From Rhodocyclaceae bacterium (GTDB lineage Bacteria > Pseudomonadota > Gammaproteobacteria > Burkholderiales > Rhodocyclaceae), in assembly GCA_013821865.1 (NCBI GenBank), contig PNJM01000040.1:1-14190 (forward strand): a stretch of 14,190 nucleotides of DNA, in the 5' to 3' direction. The notes under the pieces were generated by a model that was not told the DNA's origin, did no database searches, and saw only the letters and a program-made list of their open reading frames with translations. The translations under genes and the position numbers were made by a program. Of the stretch, positions 1 to 7,902 are shown piece after piece; within the stretch, counting starts at the first letter, position 1; the number at the start of each line of letters is the position of its first letter.

Positions 1-1955
1 GCCTCATCACGCTGCTGCTCGGCATGAACAGCGAACTGGCGCTGGTCGCCGCCGTGTTCCACATTGTCAATCACGCCACCTTCAAAGCTTCGCTCTTTAT
101 GGCTGCCGGCATCGTAGACCACGAGACCGGCACGCGTGACCTCGGTCGTCTGTCCGGCCTTTCGCGCGCCATGCCGCTCACCGCCGCGCTGGCCGTCGTC
201 GCAGCGGCGGCGATGGCCGGCGTGCCGTTGTTGAACGGATTCCTGTCGAAGGAAATGTTCTTTGCCGAGACCATCTTCCTCGACCGCCCCGGCTGGCAGC
301 GCATCGGCCTGCCGCTGGCGGCCACGCTAGCCGGGGTGTTCAGCGTCGCCTACTCGCTGCGCCTGATCCACCGGGTTTTCTTCGGCAAGCTGGCGCAAGA
401 CCTGCCGCACGCGCCGCACGAACCGACCCGCTGGATGCTGTTGCCAAGCGCGCTGCTGGTCGCTGCCTGCGTGCTGGTCGGTGTTTTCCCGGAGCCCGTC
501 ATCGGCCCCTATCTGCGCACGGCGACCGGCGCGATCCTCGGTGTCAACGCACCGACTTACAGCCTAGCGGTCTGGCACGGTTTCAACGCACCCCTGGCGA
601 TGAGTCTGGTCGCCCTCGGCGGCGGCGTGTCGCTGTATGTGGCCGTCCTCACCCGGCGGCGCGTGACGACGGTACCGCTGCTCGAAGCCATTAACGGCCG
701 CCACCTGTTCGACGTGACACTTACGACATTGACCAGCGGTGCCGATAGGGCGCTGCGGCGACTGTCCTCGTCGCGCCTGCAGATGCAGTTGCTGCTCATC
801 TTCGTCGTTGCGCTAGGTGGCGCGCTTTTGTTGGTGAAGCCCTTCGCCATCGGCTGGGGCAGCCGGCCTCTGCTCCCGCTCGATCCCGCGTTCGCGCTAC
901 TCTGGCTCGTCGGCGGCGCCTGCGCGCTGGCCGTCGCCTGGCAGGCGAAATATCACCGCTTCGCCGCCGTCGCCTTCGCCGGCGGTGCAGGGCTGGCGAC
1001 CAGTCTCACCTTTGTCTGGTTCTCGGCCCCCGATCTGGCGCTGACCCAGCTGACCGTCGAGGTCGTCACCACCGTTCTGATCCTGCTCGGCCTGCGCTGG
1101 CTGCCGCGCCGCGATGAAAGCATCGCCGGTCCCGGAGGCGCCACGCCGCGCCTGCGTCGCTCGCGCGACATCCTGGTGGCGGGCGGCAGCGGTCTGGGGC
1201 TCGCCGCCCTCGCCTACGCGGTACTGACCCGTCCTGCCGTTGACGGCATCGCCCCCTTCTTCATCAAGCAGGCGCTGCCACAAGGCGGCGGCCTCAACGT
1301 AGTCAACGTCATACTGATCGACTTTCGCGGATTCGACACCTTCGGCGAAATCACCGTGCTGGGCATCGTCGCCCTCACCGTGTATGCGCTGCTGCGCCGC
1401 TTCCGCCCGGCGCCGGAAAGCATTCCGCTGCCGCACCAACAGCAACAACAGGACGGCGACACGGCGCCGGTACGCAACCCACAGGCGCTGCTGCCCGCCG
1501 GGGCCATGATGCTGCCCGCCGTGCTGGTTAGGCTGCTGCTGCCGCTGGCGATGCTGGTGTCGCTGTTCTTCCTGCTGCGCGGCCACAATGCGCCGGGCGG
1601 CGGCTTCGTCGGCGGTCTGGTCTTGGCCACCGCGGTGATCCTGCAATATATGGTTGGCGGTGCGATCTGGGTGGAATCGCGGCTGCGCATTCACCCGCTC
1701 TACTGGATCGCGATCGGACTGCTCGCCGCCGCCGCTGCAGGCATCGGCGCCGTCGTCGTCGGCACACCCTTCCTGACCGGCCAGACCTGGCACGGCGCGT
1801 TGCCCGGTATCGGCGAACTGCATCTGTCGAGCGTGCTGCTGTTCGACCTCGGGGTCTACATGCTGGTGGTCGGCGCCACGGTGCTGATGCTGGTGGCCAT
1901 CGCTCACCAGTCGCTGCGTAGCCATCACAAACCGGCCACGGGGGAAACGCGCTGA
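1..1955 (+). CDS. mrpA: Mrp antiporter subunit A fused to subunit B, 5'-truncated by window edge
   Basis: This is the C-terminal part (about 650 codons, reading frame from base 3) of the large subunit of an Mrp/Mnh-type Na+(K+)/H+ antiporter in the inner membrane. The ATG at 24 is internal, because the frame is open to the left edge and full-length fused MrpAB proteins are above 900 residues. Bases 3-500 encode the end of the NuoL-like proton-antiporter domain, with its conserved Lys in [10 protein letters not shown] (Lys codon at 84). Bases 880-1120 match the MbhD/DUF4040 region ([12 protein letters not shown] from 1032). Bases 1250-1410 match the MbhE region (FRGFDTFGE, 1323-1349). After a Gln-rich linker (1434-1454) bases 1510-1920 carry an MnhB domain with [13 protein letters not shown] from 1578. 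The A-B fusion is the usual form in six-gene proteobacterial mrp operons. The stop overlaps the mrpC start by one base (TGATG), which suggests coupled translation. Confidence 0.95.
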   Translation, partial: LITLLLGMNSELALVAAVFHIVNHATFKASLFMAAGIVDHETGTRDLGRLSGLSRAMPLTAALAVVAAAAMAGVPLLNGFLSKEMFFAETIFLDRPGWQRIGLPLAATLAGVFSVAYSLRLIHRVFFGKLAQDLPHAPHEPTRWMLLPSALLVAACVLVGVFPEPVIGPYLRTATGAILGVNAPTYSLAVWHGFNAPLAMSLVALGGGVSLYVAVLTRRRVTTVPLLEAINGRHLFDVTLTTLTSGADRALRRLSSSRLQMQLLLIFVVALGGALLLVKPFAIGWGSRPLLPLDPAFALLWLVGGACALAVAWQAKYHRFAAVAFAGGAGLATSLTFVWFSAPDLALTQLTVEVVTTVLILLGLRWLPRRDESIAGPGGATPRLRRSRDILVAGGSGLGLAALAYAVLTRPAVDGIAPFFIKQALPQGGGLNVVNVILIDFRGFDTFGEITVLGIVALTVYALLRRFRPAPESIPLPHQQQQQDGDTAPVRNPQALLPAGAMMLPAVLVRLLLPLAMLVSLFFLLRGHNAPGGGFVGGLVLATAVILQYMVGGAIWVESRLRIHPLYWIAIGLLAAAAAGIGAVVVGTPFLTGQTWHGALPGIGELHLSSVLLFDLGVYMLVVGATVLMLVAIAHQSLRSHHKPATGETR

Positions 1956-2302
1956 TGGAAGTCGTTTTCGCCCTCGCCATTGGCGTCATGGCGGGTTCGG
2001 GCATCTACCTGCTGCTGCGCCCGCGCACCTTTCAGGTCATCATGGGCCTGTCACTGCTGTCCTATGCGGTCAACCTGTTCATCTTCGGCATGGGCCGGCT
2101 GCGCACCGGCGCGGCGCCGGTGATCGACGCGGCGCGCGGCACCGATCCGGCGCTCTACGCCGACCCGGTGCCACAGGCTCTGGTGTTGACCGCCATCGTC
2201 ATCGGCTTCGCCGTCACCGCGTTGCTGCTCGTCGTTTTGCTCGCCGCGCGCGGACTCTCCGGCACCGACCATGTGGACAGCCGCGAGCCGGAGCGCGAAT
2301 GA
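1955..2302 (+). CDS. mrpC: Mrp antiporter subunit C (NuoK-like)
   Basis: This 115-residue protein is a small membrane subunit of the Mrp Na+/H+ antiporter, homologous to NuoK of complex I. Three hydrophobic segments are visible, at about residues 3-22, 26-46 and 73-98. The last is preceded by the family hallmark DPVPQALVLTAIVIGFA. The length fits the family (about 110-125). The hydrophilic C-terminal tail (HVDSREPERE) ends within an ATGA overlap with mrpD. The ATG overlaps the mrpA stop by one base. Both junctions and the conserved gene order indicate a single operon with coupled translation. There is no sign of damage. Confidence 0.95.
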   Translation: MEVVFALAIGVMAGSGIYLLLRPRTFQVIMGLSLLSYAVNLFIFGMGRLRTGAAPVIDAARGTDPALYADPVPQALVLTAIVIGFAVTALLLVVLLAARGLSGTDHVDSREPERE

Positions 2303-3894
2303 TTCAGCACCTGCCCATCCTGCCGATCCTGTTGCCGCTCTTGACCGGGGCCTTGCTGCTGTTCTCCGGCGAAGCGCGCCACGGCTGGCGCGCCCTGTTC
2401 GCACTGTGCGCCACACTGGCGCAACTGGCGGTGGCGCTTGCCCTGCTCGCCGGCACCGATGGCTGGATCGCCACGCCCTGGCGGGACGGCGTCGTCGTCT
2501 ATGCGCTCGGCAACTGGGCTGCCCCCTTTGGCATCGCGCTGGTGGTCGACCGACTGGCTGCCCTCATGCTGACGCTCACCGCCATCCTCGGCCTAGCCGC
2601 GCTGGTCTACGCCCTGGCCCGTTGGGAGCGTGCCGGCAGCCACTTCCTGCCCCTGTTCCAGTTCTTGCTGATGGGGCTCAATGGCGCCTTCCTCACTGGC
2701 GACCTGTTCAACCTGTTCGTCTTCTTCGAGGTACTGCTGGCAGCCTCCTACGGACTGGCTCTGCACGGCTCGGGGGCGCCACGCGTCAAGGCGGGCCTGC
2801 ACTACATCGTGGTCAACTTGGTGGCTTCGCTGGTCTTCCTGGTCGCCGCCGCCCTGATCTACGGCGTTACCGGCACGCTCAACATGGCCGAACTGGCACT
2901 CATCGTGCCGCGACTCGACGCCGATGCGCGTGCGCTGTTCGAAATCGGCGCGCTCCTGCTCGGCATCGTCTTCCTCGTCAAGGCCGGTGCCTGGCCGCTC
3001 AACTTCTGGCTTCCGGCTGCGTATGCCGCCGCCGCTCCGCCAGTGGGCGCCGTGTTCGCCATCCTCACCAAGGTCGGCGTGTATGCGCTGCTGCGTTTTT
3101 CCATCCTGTTCGGCCAGGACGTCGCGCCGGCGCCTTTCAAGGGCAACTGGCTGTTCTATTGCGGCCTGGCCACCATTGCTGTCGGCACGCTGGGCGTGCT
3201 CGCCGCGCAGAAACTCGACCGTCTCGCCGGCTTCATGGTCGTCGTTTCCTCCGGCACCCTGCTGGCCGCCTTCGGCTTCACCGGCACGACGCTCACCGCG
3301 CCCGCCCTCTACTACCTCACCAGCTCGGTACTCGGCGGCGGAGCTTTCTTCATGCTGATCGAAATGGCGGAGCGTAACCGCGCCGCCGCCGCCGATCTGC
3401 TGGCCATCAGCTTCGAGGCTTTCGGCCTGCAGGAACGACACGAGTCGGAACATTCGGACGAAATGGCCGGCGTCGCCATTCCGGCGGCGATGGCCTTCCT
3501 CGGCCTGGCCTTCTTCTCCTGCGCCGCCGTGCTCAGCGGCCTGCCGCCGTTGTCCGGCTTCGTCGCCAAGTTCGCGCTGCTCAAGGCGGCCATCGCCGCG
3601 CCGCCGGCGGCACCGGCTCTGCAGGCCGGCCTGCTGTTTGCCGCCCTGCTGCTGTCCGGTCTCGCCGGCCTGATCGCGCTGTCGCGGCTTGGCATCCGCG
3701 TCTTCTGGGACAGCGAGCGACCGACTCCGCGCCTGCAATGGCTGGAAGCCGGCCCGGTGGCGGGGCTGCTGTTGCTGTGTTTTGCGCTGGCCTTCGGCAC
3801 CGGCCCGGCGATGACCTACTTCGAGGCGGCGGCGCGTGCGCTGCACGATCCCGCGACCTACATCGGCGTCGTGCTGCCGGGAGCTCGGCCATGA
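2299..3894 (+). CDS. mrpD: Mrp antiporter subunit D (NuoM/NuoN-like)
   Basis: This 531-residue polytopic membrane protein is the second large antiporter-like subunit of the Mrp complex. The central region contains the residues known to matter for proton movement in this family: Glu144 in FVFFEVLLAASYG, Lys228 in IVFLVKAGAWPLN and Lys258 in FAILTKVGVYAL. These match the Glu and two Lys conserved in NuoL/M/N-type subunits. The LPPLSGFVAKFALLK segment near residues 414-430 is also typical of MrpD. The start forms an ATGA overlap with mrpC. The stop overlaps another ATG at 3891 that opens only a five-codon frame before mrpE. The length is at the upper end of the family (about 490-530). No alternative function is likely in this context. 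Confidence 0.96.
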   Translation: MIQHLPILPILLPLLTGALLLFSGEARHGWRALFALCATLAQLAVALALLAGTDGWIATPWRDGVVVYALGNWAAPFGIALVVDRLAALMLTLTAILGLAALVYALARWERAGSHFLPLFQFLLMGLNGAFLTGDLFNLFVFFEVLLAASYGLALHGSGAPRVKAGLHYIVVNLVASLVFLVAAALIYGVTGTLNMAELALIVPRLDADARALFEIGALLLGIVFLVKAGAWPLNFWLPAAYAAAAPPVGAVFAILTKVGVYALLRFSILFGQDVAPAPFKGNWLFYCGLATIAVGTLGVLAAQKLDRLAGFMVVVSSGTLLAAFGFTGTTLTAPALYYLTSSVLGGGAFFMLIEMAERNRAAAADLLAISFEAFGLQERHESEHSDEMAGVAIPAAMAFLGLAFFSCAAVLSGLPPLSGFVAKFALLKAAIAAPPAAPALQAGLLFAALLLSGLAGLIALSRLGIRVFWDSERPTPRLQWLEAGPVAGLLLLCFALAFGTGPAMTYFEAAARALHDPATYIGVVLPGARP

Positions 3895-3908
3895 AAGACC
3901 AGCCATGA
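3891..3908 (+). other. Five-codon ORF bridging mrpD and mrpE
   Basis: The sequence ATGAAAGACCAGCCATGA reads as Met-Lys-Asp-Gln-Pro-stop. Its ATG overlaps the mrpD stop as ATGA, and its TGA overlaps the mrpE ATG as another ATGA. It replaces the single overlap seen at the other late junctions of the operon. It may hand ribosomes from mrpD to mrpE by two re-initiation steps, or it may be a chance leftover of an older mrpE start. No function is shown by the sequence alone. Confidence 0.35.
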
Positions 3909-4393
3909 AGCGTCCGCCGCTGCTGCCGCTGCTGCCAGTCGTGCTGGCCATCGTCTGGCTGCTGCTCAACGACAGCCTGTCGCTCGGCCATGTCTTGCTC
4001 GGCCTCGTCTTCGCCGTGCTGGTCAGTGCCGCCGTGCGCCTGCTGCGCCCACTGCCGGCCTGGCCGCAGCGCCTCCATGTCGCCATCCACCTGTGCTGGC
4101 AAGTGTTCCTCGATATCGTGCGCTCCAACATCGATGTCGGCCGCGTGATTCTCGGTGCCACGCGACGCCAGCCGACCATCGGCTTCGTCAAGATTCCCCT
4201 CGACCTGCGCGACCCGCACGGTCTGGCCATGCTGTCCATCATCGTCACCGGCACGCCCGGCACGGTCTGGTCCGGTCTCGATCCGGCAACCAACGTGCTC
4301 ACGCTGCACGTCCTCGACCTGCAGGACGAGGAAGCCTGGGTCCGGACCATCAAACACCGCTATGAACGCCCCCTGATGGGGATCTTCGAATGA
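3905..4393 (+). CDS. mrpE: Mrp antiporter subunit E
   Basis: This is a 162-residue MnhE-family subunit of the Mrp antiporter. Two hydrophobic segments lie at the N-terminus (about residues 5-45). They are followed by a cytoplasmic region with family signatures: KIPLDLRDPHGLAMLS and then IIVTGTPGTVWSGLD, ending in HRYERPLMGIFE. The frame is open further left to an ATG at 3836, but that would lie inside mrpD. The ATG at 3905 gives the usual family length (about 160) and the typical start, a few charged residues followed by a membrane segment. It lies 10 bases after mrpD and overlaps the end of a five-codon ORF. The 3' end overlaps mrpF by ATGA. Confidence 0.93.
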   Translation: MKRPPLLPLLPVVLAIVWLLLNDSLSLGHVLLGLVFAVLVSAAVRLLRPLPAWPQRLHVAIHLCWQVFLDIVRSNIDVGRVILGATRRQPTIGFVKIPLDLRDPHGLAMLSIIVTGTPGTVWSGLDPATNVLTLHVLDLQDEEAWVRTIKHRYERPLMGIFE

Positions 4394-4671
4394 ATGCCAT
4401 CCTGCCCTTCGCCGTGAACTTCGCGCTCGCCTGTTTCGCGCTGGCCATGGTCTGCGCCCTCATCCGCCTGCTGCGTGGCCCCGCAGCCCAGGATCGCATC
4501 CTCGCGCTCGACACGCTCTACATCAACGGCATGCTGACCATCCTCATGCTGGGCATCGGTTTCGGTGCTGCAATCTATTTCGACATTGCTCTGCTGATCG
4601 CCCTGTTCGGCTTCGTCGGCTCGACGGCGATGGCCAAGTTCCTCCTGCGCGGCGAGGTGATCGAGCCATGA
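4390..4671 (+). CDS. mrpF: Mrp antiporter subunit F
   Basis: This 93-residue membrane protein belongs to the MrpF/PhaF family. Three hydrophobic helices are visible (about 5-26, 40-60 and 63-84). The conserved segment GPAAQDRILALDTLYING lies between helices one and two. It contains Asp35 and Asp41, and an acidic residue in this segment is important for Na+ transport in studied MrpF proteins. The gene overlaps mrpE and mrpG by ATGA on both sides, so translation is probably coupled. The length is normal for the family. Confidence 0.95.
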   Translation: MNAILPFAVNFALACFALAMVCALIRLLRGPAAQDRILALDTLYINGMLTILMLGIGFGAAIYFDIALLIALFGFVGSTAMAKFLLRGEVIEP

Positions 4672-4979
4672 GCGCGGCCGACGTTCCACTCTGGGCCGCC
4701 CTGCCCGCCACGGTGTTGCTGATTTGCGGCGGCCTGCTGACACTCGTCGGCTCGCTCGGGCTGCTGCGCCTGGATTCCTTCTTCGCCCGCATCCACGCGC
4801 CAACGATGGGCGGCACGCTAGGCGCCGGCTGCGTGCTGCTCGCCTCGATGCTAACCTCGACGGCACTGGCGGAACGACTGGTAATCCACGAGTTGCTCAT
4901 CACCCTTTTCATCCTGATCACGGCCCCGGTCACCACGACACTGCTGATGCGCGCGGCCATGCTGCGTAGCCGGGAATAG
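4668..4979 (+). CDS. mrpG: Mrp antiporter subunit G, last gene of the operon
   Basis: This 103-residue protein is the MrpG/PhaG/MnhG subunit. It has three hydrophobic segments. The family signature GSLGLLRLDSFFARIHAP, followed by TMGGTLGAG, spans about residues 26-53. The ATG overlaps the mrpF stop as ATGA. It ends the operon: the next gene faces it from the minus strand 90 bases further on. With mrpA/B, C, D, E and F it completes the six-gene set found in proteobacterial group 2 Mrp operons, so a full antiporter complex can be made if the missing 5' part of mrpA is intact. Confidence 0.95.
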   Translation: MSAADVPLWAALPATVLLICGGLLTLVGSLGLLRLDSFFARIHAPTMGGTLGAGCVLLASMLTSTALAERLVIHELLITLFILITAPVTTTLLMRAAMLRSRE

Positions 4980-5025
4980 GCGAGGGCGGACAAATCGGTG
5001 GCCGGCAACAGGCGGGGCGCTTGAC

Positions 5026-5063
5026 GCGAGGCTGGGACTCACGGGTCCATTCCGCAGGCTCGC
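5026..5063. terminator. Possible weak hairpin between convergent mrpG and ATPase genes
   Basis: The 90-base convergent gap holds nested inverted repeats. GCGAG (5026-5030) pairs with CTCGC (5059-5063), and GGAC (5035-5038) pairs with GTCC (5045-5048). Neither strand has a following T-run, so this is not a classical intrinsic terminator. Its position between two gene ends is the main reason for listing it. Confidence 0.2.
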
Positions 5064-5069
5064 TCGGGA

Positions 5070-7802
5070 TCATTGCTCTTGTAGTGCGAGATGCGACGCA
5101 ATTCGAGTGCGACGAATCACAAACTTTTCCAGCTCTGCAACGCAGAATACCAGTAGCCCGGCACCTAGAACCTTGGCCCATTCAAGAAGCGACAGGTCGG
5201 TGGAATCAAAGATGGATTGCATCATCGGGGCGTGGGTGTAGGCGAGTTGCAGCGGGATGCAGGCCGCTATCGCAAGCAATATGTAGCGGTTCCCGGTCAG
5301 CCCTTCCAGGTTCGCTACAGGCGCAAGAATATAGCGGCTATTGACCAGGTAAAACATTTCCGCCACGACCACCGCGTTGACCGCCATGGTTCGTGCCGTT
5401 TCGATGCTGGTGCCGATTTCTAGTTCCCACAGGAACAGGCCCAGCGCACCGGTCATCATCAGGACGGAAACCATCAGCACCCGCCAGACGAAGAAGGCGG
5501 ACAACAAAGCTTCGCCCGGCGGACGGGGGCGTCGGTTCATGATGCCGTGCTCAGCCGGTTCGAAAGCCAGGGCTAGGCCCAAGGTACTGGAGGTGACCAT
5601 GTTGATCCACAACACCTGCGCCGGGGTGAGCGGCAGGGCCAGTTCGAACAGGATGGCGGCAATCACCACCAGGGCCTCGCCGCCGTTGGTCGGCAGCATG
5701 AAGAGGATGAACTTCTTCAAATTGTCATAAACCGCCCGACCTTCACGCACGGCGGATGCGATGGTGGCGAAGTTGTCGTCGGCCAGCACCATGTCGGCAG
5801 CTTCCTTGGCCGCTTCGGTGCCCTTCATGCCCATTGCCACACCGACATCGGCGCACTTGAGCGCCGGGGCATCATTCACCCCATCACCGGTCATTGCCAC
5901 TACCTGACCGTCCGCCTGCAGGGCCTGCACCAGACGCAGTTTGTGTTCCGGGCTGGCACGGGCAAAGACATCGACTTCCATTGCCACGCGCCGCAGGGCG
6001 GCATCGTCCATCAATGCGACTTCAGCCCCGGTAATGGCCGGCTTGCCGACGCCGATGGCGAGCTGGGCGCCGATCACACGCGCCGTTTCTGCGTGGTCGC
6101 CGGTAATCATCTTGACGCGGATGCCGGCATGATGGCAGTCACCTACGGCACGGATGGCCTCCTTGCGCGGCGGGTCGATGATGCCAACCAGTGCCAGCAG
6201 CGTGTATCCATCTTCCAGGTCGGAAACGCTCAAACGCTCGCCCGCCGGCGCTGCCCGCTTGCAAGCCAGCGCGAGCAGACGCAAACCCTGTGCTGCCGTG
6301 TCAGTTGCCATGCGCCGCCAGGTATCGACATCGACCGGATGCTCGCCATCGCGGCTCAATTGGAAGCTGCACATGTCGAGAACTCGCTCAGGGGCCCCCT
6401 TGACGAAAATCCAGGAGTCGCCGTCGCTATCGCGGTGATGCGTGGCCATGAATCGATGCTGCGACTCGAATGGAATTGTATCGAGTCGCGGCCATGCAGT
6501 CTCGCCGGCATGCTGCCAGAACCCGGTCTTGCCACCCAGCACGAGCAAAGCTCCTTCGGTGGGGTCACCTTCCACGCGCCAGCTGTCGTCTTCCTGGCGC
6601 AGACGAGCGTCGTTGCAGAGCACGCCGGCACGGATTGCCATGGCCAGCGCCGGGTAGTGTTCGGTATCGATGATGCGGCCGTCGATACTGAAATCACCTA
6701 CCGGAGCGTAACCGATTCCGCCGACATCGAATACATGCCCTGCGCAGACTACGCGTTGTACGGTCATTTCGTTACGAGTCAGCGTACCGGTCTTGTCCGA
6801 GCAGATCACCGTCACCGATCCGAGCGCTTCGACGGCGGGCAGGTGGCGGATGATCGCGCGGCGGCGTGCCATGCGCTGCACGCCGAGCGCCAGCGTTACG
6901 GTCATGATCGCCGGCAATCCCTCGGGAATCGCCGAGGCCGTCAGCGCCACGACCATCATGAACATTTCCTCGGGGGCATGGTCGCGCCACATCGTACCCA
7001 GCACAAAGGTAACCGCGGACATCCCTAGAATGGTCAACGCCAATACGCGGCCGAAGCGGTCTATCTGGCGCAGCAGTGGTGTCGTCAGGCTCTGGATGCC
7101 GGTGAGCATTTCATTGATTTTGCCCAACTCGGTCATGGCGCCTGTCGCAACCACAACGCCTGTGGCCTGGCCATAGACCACCATGGTGCCCGAATAGGCC
7201 ATGTCGTAACGGTCGCCCAGCGGGGCATCGGCGCCGACGGCGTCGGTGCTCTTGTCCACCGGCATCGACTCGCCGGTCAGCGCGGCCTCTTCGACGCGGA
7301 GATCCGTGACCGAAACCAGACGCAGGTCTGCCGGAACACGGTCGCCCGAGACGAGGAATACCAAATCGCCCGGCACTAGGTCGGTGGCGTCGATTTCGCG
7401 CCGGCTGCCGGCACGAATTACCGTAGCATGGGGAGACAGCATCGCACGAATGGCATCGAGCGCGGCCTCGGCCTTGTCTTCCTGGATGAATCCGATGATG
7501 GCGTTGATCACCACTGCGGCGAGCAACACGCCCGTATCGACCCAATGGTGCAGAAAGGCCGTGATGACGGCGGCCCCCAGCATCACATAGAGCAATATGT
7601 TGTGGAACTGCATCAGCAGCCGCTGCAACACGCTACGGCGCTTGGGCGGCGTCAGCCGATTCGGCCCGTACCGCGCCATTCGTACGCGCACCTCGGAGTC
7701 TGCCAGGCCACCCGGTTCGGTTCGCAGCGCCCGCAAGACATCTTCATGAGCCAGGCTGTGCCAACCCTCTTGCCGGGAACCAATAATCTGGGTTTCAGTC
7801 AT
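5070..7802 (-). CDS. P2A-like cation-transporting P-type ATPase, ion specificity uncertain
   Basis: This 910-residue ATP-driven membrane cation pump has the full P-type set. It has an N-terminal cation-ATPase domain (about 10-80), TGES in the actuator domain, PEGLPA in helix 4 (Pro293), and phosphorylated Asp336 in CSDKTGTLT. KGAPE follows in the nucleotide domain, then MITGDHAETA and TGDGVNDAP in the hinge. Spacing from PEGLP to DKTGT equals that of SERCA. By ungapped alignment from memory, SERCA ligands Glu309, Asn768, Glu771, Asn796, Thr799 and Glu908 appear as Glu294, Asn706, Glu709, Asn734, Thr737 and Glu815. Asp800, shared by both Ca2+ sites, is Ser738. The LAFEP motif recalls the CtpF-like subgroup. 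I chose the ATG at 7802, with GGAG 11 bases upstream, because the frame opens further only to a TTG inside the divergent usp gene. Ca2+, Na+ or another cation is possible. Confidence 0.93.
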   Translation of the reverse strand: MTETQIIGSRQEGWHSLAHEDVLRALRTEPGGLADSEVRVRMARYGPNRLTPPKRRSVLQRLLMQFHNILLYVMLGAAVITAFLHHWVDTGVLLAAVVINAIIGFIQEDKAEAALDAIRAMLSPHATVIRAGSRREIDATDLVPGDLVFLVSGDRVPADLRLVSVTDLRVEEAALTGESMPVDKSTDAVGADAPLGDRYDMAYSGTMVVYGQATGVVVATGAMTELGKINEMLTGIQSLTTPLLRQIDRFGRVLALTILGMSAVTFVLGTMWRDHAPEEMFMMVVALTASAIPEGLPAIMTVTLALGVQRMARRRAIIRHLPAVEALGSVTVICSDKTGTLTRNEMTVQRVVCAGHVFDVGGIGYAPVGDFSIDGRIIDTEHYPALAMAIRAGVLCNDARLRQEDDSWRVEGDPTEGALLVLGGKTGFWQHAGETAWPRLDTIPFESQHRFMATHHRDSDGDSWIFVKGAPERVLDMCSFQLSRDGEHPVDVDTWRRMATDTAAQGLRLLALACKRAAPAGERLSVSDLEDGYTLLALVGIIDPPRKEAIRAVGDCHHAGIRVKMITGDHAETARVIGAQLAIGVGKPAITGAEVALMDDAALRRVAMEVDVFARASPEHKLRLVQALQADGQVVAMTGDGVNDAPALKCADVGVAMGMKGTEAAKEAADMVLADDNFATIASAVREGRAVYDNLKKFILFMLPTNGGEALVVIAAILFELALPLTPAQVLWINMVTSSTLGLALAFEPAEHGIMNRRPRPPGEALLSAFFVWRVLMVSVLMMTGALGLFLWELEIGTSIETARTMAVNAVVVAEMFYLVNSRYILAPVANLEGLTGNRYILLAIAACIPLQLAYTHAPMMQSIFDSTDLSLLEWAKVLGAGLLVFCVAELEKFVIRRTRIASHLALQEQ

Positions 7803-7902
7803 CAGAGAGGTATCTCCGTGTATCGTTATGCATGGCCCATTTGTTGGATTGTCGAACTTGTCTGTGGAAAGATAGCAGCATTCAAGCGGGAGAAATTTGA
7901 AC
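7803..7902. promoter_or_regulatory. Divergent intergenic region between ATPase and universal stress gene
   Basis: These 100 bases must hold the promoters of both the minus-strand ATPase and the plus-strand stress protein. Ribosome sites are visible at each end: GGAG on the minus strand at 7817-7814, and GGGAG on the plus strand at about 7888-7892, 10 bases before the usp ATG. The middle is AT-richer than the flanking genes. I see no convincing -35/-10 pair and no clear FNR/Anr-type TTGAT-N4-ATCAA box. The shared region suggests co-regulation but does not show it. Confidence 0.45.

Noticed and set aside
897..1928. Minus-strand frame of 343 codons opposite mrpA
   Set aside because: It is a Gln/His/Gly-rich shadow of the hydrophobic MrpA/B coding sequence with no known domain.
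2271..3377. Plus-strand frame of 368 codons overlapping mrpC and mrpD
   Set aside because: It is an Arg/His/Pro-rich alternative frame of mrpD and has no independent support.
2593..4353. Long minus-strand open frame (586 codons) across mrpD and mrpE
   Set aside because: Its product is rich in Gln, Arg and Gly without domain features, and it is antisense to two clear genes; such frames are common opposite GC-rich membrane proteins.
5943..7028. Long plus-strand open frame (361 codons) inside the ATPase gene
   Set aside because: It lies entirely antisense to the well-conserved nucleotide-binding region of the P-type ATPase, resembles no family, and is explained by GC-rich codon use.
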